From positions 23,530,646 to 23,594,645 of the forward strand of contig NC_088311.1 in assembly GCF_910592395.1 (NCBI RefSeq): a DNA stretch of 64,000 nt. Direction: 5' to 3'. This document shows, piece by piece, positions 52,882-63,289 of this stretch (position 1 is its first letter; every line of letters begins with the position of its first letter). The notes under the pieces were generated by a model that was not told the DNA's origin, did no database searches, and saw nothing but the letters and a program-made list of their open reading frames with translations. This DNA is from Lineus longissimus (Eukaryota > Nemertea > Pilidiophora > Heteronemertea > Lineidae). Both the position numbers and the translations under genes were made by a program.

Positions 52882-55410
52882 TTATGCCAGAACTTTTGAA
52901 CTTTCCCTTGACATTCCCGTGAGTGCAAGATTTTTATCAGTGGTTGATAGCGGACTGGGTTTGAGTTTTCCTCGTACATCCATGCAGCGATTGTCAAGCA
53001 TGAGTGAGTTATTTTTCAAGGCCAAGTCATCGTTGATGTTGTGAAGTTGTTTCTCAAGGCAGTCCAGGGCATGTCTGCAATTTTAGAGGTACATAGTCAG
53101 AAAATCGATCAAACACACAGGGGGAATAGACAAGTACTACTTGCAGCTGGGCAGCTTGCGCTGATGACTCAAATAGTTCAATCAAGTGGCTTAAACACCT
53201 GTAGAGCTTGCGCTGATGACTCAAATAGTTCAATCAAGTGGCTTAAACACCTGTAGAGCTTGCGCTGATGACTCAAATAGTTCAATCAAGTGGCTTAAAC
53301 ACCTGTAGAGCTTGCGCTGATGACTCAAATAGTTCAATCAAGTGGCTTTCACACCCGTAGAGAGTTTGCTACATTTTCATGAAGTAAAACTACTCTAGAA
53401 ATTCTCTTGCTGGCAAAGCTTTACCTGGACTTGAAAACCTTTACCAGTAACATAAACTTATTGGGGATATCAGTATCTACATACCTAGCCTGCTTATGTT
53501 TCTCTACCAGGGCAGCCTTGGTTGCCTCTAATTGCTTGACTTCATCGGTCAGACCGTACTGTGGAGCATCACGGCACAGTTCAACATTTGGTCGGTATGT
53601 GCGGTTCTCAAGCCTGGTCTGGGCAAGTTTCATTGGTGCAATCTTGGCACGGATCGCCTCCTCCACTGCTCTGATATCAGCCTCTAGCTGGGCAATCTCG
53701 TCTTCCATCTGAAATTTATGATGAGGAAGATTGTTTCAGTCAATAACAAAACATAACATCCTCTTAATGACTGATCTGTCCCTCAACAGTCACATCAAGA
53801 ACAGTCAGAAGAAATCCAAAAAACTCCAATTAGTGACTGTTTTTTCCAGATTTATCGACAATTTTTTCCTCCTCATTTTTGCTCCTTTTGCAATTTTCTT
53901 TAAACCAGTCCTCAAAGAGTGAATAAAGGCAGATTTTTTTTATGCAACTCACATTTTTCTTCTGCCATTCATCTTCATCACGAGCCTTCTTCATCTCATG
54001 CTGCCTCTTCCTGGTAGCGTAGTCTGTGGCGTTATTTTGAGCGGCAAGGTCATTGTCCGTCTGATGTAGGGTGTGGTGGATAGCTTCACGGAGGCGGGTG
54101 GATGACCTCATCTCGGCATCGGCACGTTCCTTGTTGTATCGGCTAAAGTCTTCCCAGTTCTGTGGTGTACAACTCCTGAATACAGGGTAAATCATTTTAG
54201 ATACCATATCAGAAAAAAACTTGGATCCATTGTCCAAGACTCATCGATTTGTCATCATTGAAAGTCGTTGATTTTTAACTGAGGCCAATCAGACTCTCTA
54301 ACTAGCCTATGAATAAAGAAATTTTTGGCGTCTTTCTGAAATCACATTTAGGTGTCAAAGCCAAAGGTGATATCATAGTTATCAAAGGATCTGACATCTC
54401 TAATACCCCTGTACTAGCCATAAGTGTTAAATCAACACTTGTATCTTTCTTTAACTTTAAGTACAAATTTCACTCAACAGTATCATTCAAACAGACAATT
54501 TTTTACTCCTTACCCCTTTGGCACTCTGCATGGATCTGGTTTATAACTGATTCCGGGAGACTTTTCTGTCAGATTGTACTGATCTATATCGATACCGAGG
54601 GCAATGTTCTTATCTTGGAGATCGGCTACAATTTGTTGGCGGGCTTCCTGGAGGAGACAGAGTTGTTCAAAGCTTTCATCTACCCTCTGTTGAAGCTGTT
54701 TCCTAATACCTTTGATCACAGAATGTTCCTGGAGAAGAAAGCAGAAATTATTAATCACTTTTATGAGATTACTGATAGCATCAAGAACACTCACTCTTTT
54801 TTACAAAGTTACTGCGCTAATTGTTGTTATTCTTTTGTCAATTGTTGTAGGTGTTGCCAGTTTAAATCCCAGTCAAAAATATCATTGCTTTTCTTTTGCC
54901 TGTGCATGCTATGCGACTTTTTAGAGATTGAACTTTGAGCCGCGTTCATATCCTTTTCCAATTCCATTAAATAAAACAATCCAATATAACAATCACCTGA
55001 TGTAATTCAGCCTCCACACCATCTTGTACCAAGTCGATCTTCTGTCGTCCATCCCTCAGTGTCAGACATTCAACAGTTACTTCTAGAGGTGTATTGGTGG
55101 CCGCTAAAGATCGTTCTGCCTCCTCCTTAGCTTCAGACAAGTCCGAGATCTCTTGATCAATATCGGCAAGACTCCTCTCAAGAATTTCCTTCCACTTCCT
55201 GATGTCATCAATGCGATCAGCTAATCTGGTTGTGTTGTCATACTGGTCCCATTTTGTCTTGTTGTCGGTTTCATTCCTAAGATGACGGGCCTCCTGTCTG
55301 ACCTGATGAGAAGCGTCGCGCTGGCGTTCAGCATTAGTGGAAATGGCATAGTTTGACGTAAACCAGTCAGCTGGCTGGTAACGTGTGGACGGTTTCACTT
55401 CTGTCGCCAT
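52882..55410 (-). CDS. TEKT2: Tektin-2, complete
   Basis: Filament protein of ciliary and sperm-flagellar doublet microtubules, packed inside the A-tubule. Five minus-strand exons: 55410-54997, 54728-54514, 54175-53953, 53708-53485 and 53074-52882. The sum is 1269 nt (422 aa; human about 430) with phases 0, 2, 0, 2 matching at each junction. The N-terminus (VKPSTRYQPADW, then STNAERQRDASHQVRQEARH and LRNETDNKTKWDQYDN) is specifically tektin-2-like rather than tektin-1, -3 or -4. The tektin nonapeptide RPNVELCRD is intact at residues ~323-331, followed by YGLTDEVKQLEAT. The last exon carries KNNSLMLDNRCMDVRGKL and a short non-conserved tail. The ATG at 55408-55410 gives the usual family start. 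The gene is convergent with TPR and divergent from the ATRAID-like gene. Confidence 0.96.
53155..53362. repeat. 52-bp tandem repeat, four copies, in tektin-2 intron 4
   Basis: Units beginning cttgcgctgatgactcaaat start at 53155, 53207, 53259 and 53311, an exact 52-bp period. The copies are nearly identical; the last degenerates (ctttcacacccgtag). The array is purely intronic. Confidence 0.93.
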
Positions 55411-56035
55411 TCTCCTTTTTCTTGCTCTGAAAAAGTTACACAGAACATTATAAGCTGTCCCGCTGTGGCATGGCTTGGTCTCAGCTAAGGGCCAGGCAGT
55501 TACATCCGTACTGTTATATCTATGGACATGGAAACCAATGAATGAGAGTTTGAGACACTACACAACACATGCTAGTACCATTGTACACAGCCAATGCATG
55601 AATTTGACATGCAAATCAAAATAATCAACTCAACTGTTTTAGTAAACTGACAAAAGGTGCATTAAAAATGCTCGTTTTCCAGAATAATGTGCTGTGGAAT
55701 ATAAGCTTGGTGACTGATATCAATTACTGAGGTATATTTGAAAAGATATCAAAGCTTAGAAATACAAAAACTCACCCTATTTCAAGAAAAATATGTAGTG
55801 CTTCTGATGTCAGAACAGGCAGTGTAGCTATGTCTTCTGGGTTGCTACACAAACACGAGCCAGCATGCGGCATTTGTGTCAGTCGCTGTGATTGGTAGAT
55901 GTGCTGAAGTAAGCCAATAGAAAAGTGCTTTACAAAATTTCACGTTACCTTAGCAACATTGATTTGTGGGGCCTGATTAGTGTGTATTTTCTCCACCGGA
56001 TGGCCAGATCACGTGAGTCACAAGATTTGGTCAAA
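55411..56035. promoter_or_regulatory. Divergent upstream region shared by tektin-2 and the ATRAID-like gene
   Basis: The two start codons are 625 bp apart on opposite strands, with no other ORF of interest between. A palindromic cacgtg-like site (atcacgtgagt) is just upstream of the ATRAID-like ATG. The sequence gttgctacacaaac near 55840 recalls the RFX X-box half-site gttgc, which would fit a ciliary gene, but no full X-box was confirmed. Shared promoter use is inferred from geometry. Confidence 0.45.
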
Positions 56036-58380
56036 ATGGCAGCTACCGTATCTGTCAAAATCGTCAAATTTTCTACGATTTTTACCCTTATAATTCTAAA
56101 TTCACTAACTTCTTTGTCTTGGTGTGTAGCTGACGTACTTGACGAAACTGCTAGTAAGGTAAATATTTCAGCAATTAGAGTAAATATTGTGGACGTTCTG
56201 CGTAGCATAACAACTACGCCGGTAGTAAAATAATAGAAAGTAAAAGAAAAAAATCCCGTTTTTTTCTTCCATTCGTCGTGATTCGACCACTAGAGAAATT
56301 CAGATGACAAGATAATGATAATTGATGTCCAATGGCAATGCATGCGCGCCGCAAAGTACTGTTAAATTTTGCTCGTTCTGTTCCAGATTGATATATGCCA
56401 TATGAAATCATGCCACCCAGTCACGATGAACCAAACTAGTGTTATATATGACAACTGTATGAAGAACAATTATACTATTTCTGACAGATGTTGCCATGAT
56501 GCCAACGGCACAGTTTTTGGGTATGTATCAGTCCCGATGGCATAGCGGTCAAGCAATCCGCCTTGTAAACAGAAGGTCTAAGGTTCAAAACCTGCGGGCA
56601 TCCCGTTGCAATGTGGCCATTAGCCTTAGGTTAGCCGCCAGCTGATGAAATATCAGGTACAAACTGCCTTCTCCCGAGGCACCTGGTAATAGAGTAGGAG
56701 TATAGAGGTAAAGAGTGTGTCATAAGCCAATGATTTCATACCATTTTGCAATTGCATGCAGACATTTTAATTTGCTTGAAAACTGTAATTGTTTTTATAT
56801 TTCAGCCTTGACCTGTCTGTTTGTTCCCTTAAGTCAATTCCTGCATTGGTTGATATCTCGCATTCAGAATGGATGTAAGTGTTGCTCATCAATATCACAC
56901 TGCTCGTCTTACTTTGTTTGATCATTAGGTTTATCATGTTGCAAGTGGCGACTAAATTTTTGGGAGGACAAGTTTTACCAATAGTTTCAAAAGGGCCAAT
57001 ATATAAAAACTAGTCTATATTAATTCTTGGTAATATGTGTAGCCTAGAATAAGCTTAGGACTTCTTTGCATCGATGTTACCTGACCAATCCTCCAATCTT
57101 ATGATGGCTGATCTTTCAAGGCATTAAAGCTATTGGCCTGAATGTGAATATAAGAGGAGTGAATGCAACTGGCTATATTCAGTATTTGCAGTTTATGATG
57201 TCAATACTTCTCCCTCCTTTTCAGAGCTCTTGAAGACAATCCTTTAGTATTCAGCGATGAAAACAGCACACATTATGAAGCATTTAGAAGTTTGAACAAT
57301 ATACAGTACTTGTAAGTGTTTTCCCATTATTGCCAAGGTTCAATCTAAGGTTTATTTTATAGAGACAGCATGGCTAGAAAAAATACCTCTTATCAAAAGG
57401 CAAAGGTAAAAATAGCGGCACATTCTGACAGGTTGTAGTCCTTGTACCCCTCAGACAAATGGATTAATGACAAAATGTACGAGAGGGTGTGTATCATGCC
57501 TATACCTTTAGGACTGAAACAGGAGGGCTTCTGCATTTTGTAAACTTCTTGATTACTGCTTAACGTTATACGACAACTTTTTTTTTAAATAATGTGTTTT
57601 CAGGTCTTTACCAGGTCATTTTCTCTGCCCTGGTGGACAAGAAGCTTGGAAGGAAACGACAGAGGGCAAAGGTGTCACTGTTTGTAGGATTGAGCAGGAT
57701 GTTTGTATTGCAGACAACTCAACTTGTAAGTCAACGTTTGAAGCTTTCAGCCATAAAATGAACATGCTCCATTGGAACACTCTCACTTTCTAAGCACTTT
57801 CTGTTCTATTTCTCATCATCTTGACACACAAGGCTTGGAGGTTGCGAGAAGCCTCCGTACTGCATGTATCTCTACAGAAATGCCACCTTCCTCTTTCCGT
57901 GGAACTGATTTGTGTATGTTTCAGATCAATGTCCAGACGATTCACACTGTGTTCATGATGGCCCAGGACTCATACAGTGCCAGTGTAATGGAGACTTGTA
58001 TGGTTACAGATGTTTGAGATCAGTAAGTACAATGTATCATTAGTAAGTTCAAGAAAGAATTAGAAATAGGTTCTGGCCTGAAATTTTCTAACTTCTCTCA
58101 GACAACTGGATGAAAAATATCTTGATTTACACAACATGCTTTAGTTGTTGCGATTTGATCAGTGAACTATTTCCTACGGAAGTAGCAAGTAAACAATTTT
58201 GAATAATTTTCTGTGAATTTTTTTTGAAAAAATCATTACAGGTCTCTGATTTTCTTTCAGGGTCATTTTCCAATGGGGTTATATTATGGAGTATTGTGTG
58301 GTTGTACTGTGTTCATATGTGCATTTCTGTGGTTGACACAGCGCAGGAAGGCGGTTTGTATATCTATCAAGGTGGACTGA
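56036..58380 (+). CDS. ATRAID: ATRAID/APR3-like EGF-domain transmembrane protein, complete
   Basis: Seven exons: 56036-56158, 56387-56520, 56806-56874, 57225-57311, 57604-57725, 57925-58022 and 58261-58380. The sum is 753 nt (250 aa; human about 229), all phases consistent. Exon 1 is a signal peptide with hydrophobic core IFTLIILNSL. Exons 2-4 match the family's RCC..NGTV.GLDL and DNPL.F leucine-rich-like stretch. Exon 5 has the CPGG..AW motif. Exon 6 is an EGF-like module (CPDDSHCVHDGPGLIQCQC then LYGYRC). Exon 7 is a single membrane segment (MGLYYGVLCGCTVFICAFLW) followed by a short basic tail, TQRRKA. The second in-frame ATG was chosen because it has the better context (caaaatgg) and yields a clean signal peptide; an upstream ATG at 55999 would add 12 residues. 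In mammals the protein localises to membranes, including lysosomes, and is linked to cell differentiation. Confidence 0.9.
56530..56705 (+). repeat. tRNA-derived SINE-like sequence in ATRAID intron 2
   Basis: A-box-like catagcggtcaagca, an anticodon-like cttgtaaac and B-box-like ggttcaaaacc lie at tRNA spacing. They are followed by a tRNA-unrelated body (gccattagccttaggttag..). The stems are imperfect, so this is a repeat rather than a functional tRNA. Confidence 0.5.
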
Positions 58381-58752
58381 GTGACAAGAAAGGACGACCA
58401 ATAACACCGACAATTTTTTTTGTGTATTTAATCTCATTTTGTTTCTATGGTGTTCCAGAGCATGGAATGCATGAATGAAACAAATGCAGAAATGTTTGCT
58501 ACTGAGTGCCATAGCGAGGAAAAACTGCCAGTTAATCATGGCGAAACCCATTTGTGATGTGTGGGAAACATAGTGAAAATGTGAGAAGGATTGTAAAAAG
58601 ACTTGCTGTGCATGTCTGTAAATTTTTGTAAACATTTTACTTAAGTTATCTATTGCCAAAAAATACAGATCTGTATACATCGGCTCTTTGCACATTCAGA
58701 TTCATTGAAGAAATCGTGTCTTATTGTTTTTTGGTGCAGAAAAATATGGTGT

Positions 58753-58758
58753 AATAAA
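58753..58758 (+). terminator. ATRAID: Candidate polyadenylation signal of the ATRAID-like gene
   Basis: AATAAA in gtgtaataaaggggg, 370 bp after the stop codon. It is the first consensus signal downstream. Confidence 0.6.
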
Positions 58759-59015
58759 GGGGGACTATAGCCGGAGCTCTGGAGCCAATTGGTAACTTAG
58801 TGATAACAAATTCCTTGTGAAAGCAAAAATAGTGTCATTTCACTGTGAGATAGTAGAGATGGTGCCTACTTGCAACTTGGCAAAACCTGATGTGGTCCTT
58901 CTGGCTCCTGTCTATAGTTTCCCTTTTAACTATAAAGCTAGTGCCTGTTAAAGAGAACTGCCAGATTGTGTTTGAAATTAAGTGCCTTCCTGTATTGCAT
59001 TTATCCCAAAGGTAG

Positions 59016-59180
59016 GGAGTATGGTGAGGGTCAGTGGGAGTAAGGTTTGGGCCAGTGAGAATATGGTTAGGGCTGGTGGGAGTATGGTAAGGTGCAGAGG
59101 GAGTGTGGTTAGAGCCAGTGGGATTGTGAGAAGGGCCAATGGGATTATGGGCAGGAACAGGGAGTGTGGTTAGGGGAAGG
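59016..59180. repeat. Degenerate minisatellite rich in gtggga/tatggtta
   Basis: About six G-rich units of roughly 24-28 bp with the shape ccagtgggagtatggttagg. The strand is strongly purine-rich. No coding role was seen. Confidence 0.7.
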
Positions 59181-59811
59181 GGGAAAAGCCTGTCAAAAAT
59201 ACCTGTATCATGTCAAGTTGATGTAATACATGTGTTTTTTAAACTCAGAGGTGACTATTGTAATCTATACACACATGTGATACATCATTGTGAGACAATT
59301 AGTTACTGTGTGTGCTCATTTAGAAGAGCCAGGGGTCCGTCTTATTATTTCATTCTTATAATGTAGTGAAGTTTATTCCTGCAAATCAAGGGCTTGTTGG
59401 TACAATCTTCTCCAGCATTGCTGCATACACAGTATTTCAGCATAAAAAGGTATTCTAAACTGCTGCTGTAATTCACTCTGTAAATGAATGTGCTGGTAAT
59501 TACTAGATTCTGTGTATTTGTAAAAAGAAACAAAATATAATATTGAATACGAACTTTTTCAAATTATTTTTACATATCATCTCCTGCTGAAGAACAGGCA
59601 ACCCGCTCATCCTCTTCCTCTCTTGCTATGAGTGTTGTCTCCAGACAGCTCGGACACATTCGGGCTGGGATGGTGAGAATTACTGCAGAGCTGGCACTCT
59701 TTCTGTGAAGACGGTGGATCATGGTTGATGGACTGTCGCATCCCATGTCAAGTCGCATGAATGTTGACATGGCATCACATAGAAAAACATGGTAACCCCT
59801 CTCAGAACATG

Positions 59812-60235
59812 GAGAAGGTACATCCAGTATAGACATGGTACACCCTGTAGAGACATGGCACATCCAGTGGAGACATAGCCCACCCTGTAAACATGATACA
59901 CCCTGTAGGAAACTGTCTCATACAGCAGGTCTAATCCAGTAGAGACATGTCTCACCCAGCAGAAACATGGTACACCCTGTAGAGAGATGCAGATCCAACA
60001 GAGACATTCACATCCCAGAATTGTGGTAGGCCTTTTCCCTGTATAGATATGGCACACCCTGTAGATGCATTTTGAACCCTGAAGAGAGATGACACGTCTA
60101 ATAAAGACATGGCACATCATGTAGGGACATGGCACGCCATGTAGAAACATGTTACACCCTGTAGATATAGGGCACATCCAGTAGAGACATGACTCACCCT
60201 GTTGAGAGATTGGCCATACAGCAGAGACATGGACA
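59812..60235. repeat. Minisatellite arm, left (acatggtacaccctgtagag type)
   Basis: About fifteen degenerate units alternate between ggtacaccctgtagagacat and ggcacatccagtagagacat. The same consensus in reverse complement makes up 62660-62820 and 63290-63715, so the retroelement block between them is bracketed by inverted minisatellite arms. Confidence 0.8.
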
Positions 60236-60372
60236 CCGTCACACCCACACCAAGTTAGGATAGTGTCATCTCAAAGTCAAATCAAGTAAGCATAGACAGG
60301 GCAACAACCGAACCACATGTATTTCAAGGAGATCTGGTCACGTTTTAAGTTTCCATGTGACTTGTCACAATC

Positions 60373-60436
60373 AGACCATCAGGGACAGTCTCGTCCCTTA
60401 TCAGGTGACCCTGGACAGTGTCACAACAATGCCATA
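60373..60436 (+). repeat. 64-bp direct repeat, left copy
   Basis: Starts agaccatcagggacagtctc and ends aacaatgccata. It matches 62406-62469 at 62 of 64 positions. The right copy directly follows the 3' end of the retroelement coding remnant, while this copy directly precedes the reverse-transcriptase remnant. Confidence 0.88.
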
Positions 60437-60488
60437 CAGCCGATCAGCCAGAGTGAAACTTGATGGCACCACAAGCAACCGTGTGAGA

Positions 60489-60522
60489 CCATGGAGGTAT
60501 TATTAAGATAATACCTCCATGG
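60489..60522. mobile_element. 34-bp perfect palindrome with 5-bp target duplication
   Basis: Arms of 15 bp (ccatggaggtattat and its reverse complement) surround a 4-nt loop, taag. The pentamer tgaga occurs on both sides (60484-60488 and 60523-60527). Removing the palindrome plus one pentamer restores the open reverse-transcriptase frame, so this is an insertion, not an ancestral feature. It is far smaller than any standard transposon. Confidence 0.75.
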
Positions 60523-60617
60523 TGAGACTTACTGAAGGAGTGCCACAAGGAGGCGTATTATCCCCAACTCTCTTCATGGTCTACATCAATGGGATAACAG
60601 CAGCGTTTGAATAATAT

Positions 60618-61105
60618 TGTCGTATTTCCACAGGTTATAAAAGTAAGAAGCTGAATTTGCCTTCTAACGTTCGGATCCTTTATTCTAACACTGCTTCACA
60701 AAATTATACACACCAAAGTCATAATTGATAAAATAGTTCGTCGGGATGACGATTCGTGCACGTGATTAGAAATACTCGGGACTCTCTCTATCTCTCTCTC
60801 TCTCTCTTCTGCCGAGAGCGTGCGGACAGCTGTTTTGTATCCACGCGCAGCTTTGTCTGCACCAATCAGGGGGCAACGTTGATGCGTCTCCATCCAATGA
60901 GGAGCCGCATCAATGCTGACGTAATTGATCACGTAATTGATCACGCTGGGGAGAATGGAGGATTAAAAGTAGACCGTGGGAATTTTCCACGATTATCCAC
61001 CGGTATCTTATCTAAACCCAAATCCAATAATCCCGCACACTTAATTCCAAGAATTACACATTACAGTGCTACTCATAAGAAAGGTTTTACAATTACTATA
61101 CAACA
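60618..61105 (-). mobile_element. Putative solo LTR (488 bp) inserted in the reverse-transcriptase remnant
   Basis: On the minus strand it runs from tgttgtatag to aatacgaca (TG..CA ends) and is flanked by duplicated atat (60614-60617 and 61106-61109). It contains a minus-strand aataaa (ggatcctttattctaac on the plus strand), a (tc)n microsatellite near 60784-60808 and a duplicated acgtaattgatc near 60918-60944. No coding sequence is present. Joining the flanks reconnects GITAAFE to YVKNTLHADD, the expected reverse-transcriptase continuity. Family not assigned. Confidence 0.68.
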
Positions 61106-62405
61106 ATATGTCAAGAACACGCTCCATGCAGATGACCAGTAATGGAATATGCATCCAGCACTTGGACGACGGACGGCCTCCAAAACGACCAAAGCCAAAC
61201 TAGACAAGGTACAGAACATGGGCCTGAGAATCATCCTTGGAGCCTTGAGGAGCACACCCATAGATGACATGGAGAAAACAGCCAACAGTCAGCCTCTGGA
61301 GATGAAACGAGAGCTAAAGACCATCACCCAGGCGGCTGCCCTCCCATCCTCTACGCCAACAACTCCAGAAAGAACCACTGACCAGGCTGAAGCACCAGAG
61401 CTTTCACCATATCACCATGGACCTACAAAGTCACCGCGAGGACGTACTTGGAAAGGACAAGGAGATGAGTTAGGATCTCAAGGCAACAAAGTGGATCCCT
61501 GAGAGAAGACTACTCGAGTTCAGAACAACAATTCCAGGGATAGTCTCAAAGGGAAGTTAACCATTTGAAACCCCGAAGGCTCTGACTCTCGAGATGATCG
61601 ATGTTCAGTACCCCAACCACGCATGCACCTGACGGATCCACACAGAATGCTGTCAGGAACGGAGGAAGCGGAGTTTTTGAGTCTCTGCCGGCAAACTATG
61701 TTCCAACTTCAGAGCTGAACTTCAGACAATCACCACCGCTGCTGCCAGGAACTGTGCCAAGTGTGGAGACAACATCGTCCTAATGACTGACTCACTGTCA
61801 GCCCTCCAAGCTCTCCAGAGCTGGAAAGCCGAGACACTGACTGACAGCCTACTAGACAGGCTAGATCCCCTTCTCTCCAAGAAGAGAATTGTCATCCAGT
61901 GGAACCCAGCCCATACAGGAGTGCATGGAAATGAACAAGCTAATCACCTAGCCAAGCAAGGCAGCATGCTCCCGCAGTCCCAACACAGGATCTCATATGC
62001 GTAGTCCAAGACCCTCCTAAAGGCCAGCTACAATGTGAGCTGGAGCAGGCAGACTGGCGGTTACAGAACAGCACAGGACAGAATCCACAAGCTAGACCGG
62101 AGGAGCCATGTGACAATATACCGGCTTCGGACAGGACACTGCAGGCTTAACAAACACCTGAAGCGACTAGGAATATGAGAAACGGCCAACTGCGAGTGCG
62201 GAAACGGAGAACCGACCCCAGAGCACATCCTTTACACCTGCCCACTTCTAGAGCCGGCACGCGGGAAGTTTTGGCCCGACGAGACAACACCCCATACGAA
62301 GCTGTGGGGAAATGCTGACGACCTGACACGAACTAACCGTTATGTCAATGCATCCACACTGCAGGTCTGCTATCTGCATGATCAACCGAACGCTGAAAAA
62401 GACGG

Positions 62406-62469
62406 AGACCATCAGGGACGGTCTCGTCACTTATCAGGTGACCCTGGACAGTGTCACAACAATGCCATA
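62406..62469 (+). repeat. 64-bp direct repeat, right copy
   Basis: Partner of the repeat at 60373. It lies about 150 bp downstream of the retroelement's terminal Cys/His motif and is probably part of the element's 3' end. Confidence 0.88.
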
Positions 62470-62659
62470 TAGACAGCCTCAATGTACCAAACCAATATGA
62501 AAAGTCTATGGGCATTGACACAAATCAAGTAATATCGGGACAGTCGCATCTCATTAAAGGGACTACGGCTATCCACAACTTTTTGGCCAATACAGTACTG
62601 TTTGGTAAATCCTTGTGGTCACCCAGTAGAGAGATAGGACATCAGCATGTTACTAGGTC

Positions 62660-62820
62660 TAATCGAGTAGAGACATGTCTCTACTGGATGCACCATCATG
62701 TCACGACAACAGGTTGCACTATCTCACTCCAGGGTGTTCCATGTTACCACGTACAACTTATGTAGTGTCTTTGCTGGATGTGCTTTCTCTCTATAGGGTG
62801 TACCATGTTTTTACATTTCC
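62660..62820. repeat. Minisatellite arm, right part 1 (inverse of the left arm)
   Basis: Units such as gtctctactggatgcaccat and tatagggtgtaccatgtttt are the reverse complement of the left-arm consensus. This part is interrupted by the 68-bp satellite before resuming at 63290. Confidence 0.75.
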
Positions 62821-63288
62821 TCATCTCTCTCATCATGTTGTCAACACGGTGGAGCAGCCAGGACTGATTCGGCCTGGCTGTGACTTCCTCATCTCTCTCA
62901 CCATGTTGACAACTTGGCAGAGCAGCCAAGACTGATTTGGCCTGGCTGTGACTGTCTCATCTCTCTCACCATATTAACAACTAGGCAGTGCGGCGAAGAC
63001 TGATGCCGCCTGGCTGTGACTATCTCATCTCTCTCACCATATAGACAACTTGGCAGAGCAGCCAAGACTGATTTGGCCTGGCTGTGACTGTCTCTCATCT
63101 CTTTCACCATGTAGACAACTTGGCAGACCAGCCGAGACTGATTTGGCCTGGCTGTGATTGTCTCATCTCTCTCGCCACATTAACAACTAGGCAGTGCGGC
63201 GAAGATTGATGCGGCCTGGCTGTGACTGTCTCATCACTCTCATCATGTTGTCAACACGGTGGAGCAGCCAGGACTGATTCGGCCTGGT
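62821..63288. repeat. 68-bp satellite array, about seven copies
   Basis: The marker ggcctggctgtga (or a near variant) recurs at 62871, 62939, 63007, 63075, 63145, 63213 and 63281, a 68-bp period with one 70-bp step. Two subtypes alternate: one with ttggcagagcagccaagact, the other with taggcagtgcggcgaagact. This implies a higher-order dimer structure. Confidence 0.88.
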
Positions 63289-63289
63289 G

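Larger units (their letters stand above)
60437..62469 (+). mobile_element. Decayed jockey-like non-LTR retrotransposon fragment (RT plus RNase H)
   Basis: Reverse-transcriptase remnant at 60437-60613 (SARVKLDGTTS.., then EGVPQGGVLSPTLFMVYING). It continues after an inserted LTR with the catalytic HADD at 61125-61136, then a stop. An internal deletion follows, since the later finger/thumb-type sequence KLDKVQNMGLRIILGALRST starts only about 60 bp downstream. An RNase H domain follows at about 61625-61960: DGSTQNAVRNGGSG, AEL and TDSLSALQAL are present, split by a frameshift, but the final acidic residue is Asn (GNEQAN). The C-terminal Cys/His motif (NCECGNG..EHILYTCP) lies after an in-frame stop at 62176. 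It is a dead copy; the 5' portion (endonuclease, ORF1) is missing. Confidence 0.85.

Noticed and set aside
54309-54938. 209-aa open frame on the plus strand
   Set aside because: It lies antisense across tektin-2 exon 2 and its flanking introns, has no domain and no splice logic, and is explained as a shadow of the minus-strand gene.
61149-61502. 117-aa open frame as a standalone gene
   Set aside because: It is part of the decayed retroelement: KLDKVQNMGLRIILGALRST is a reverse-transcriptase C-terminal signature, and the frame breaks on both sides.
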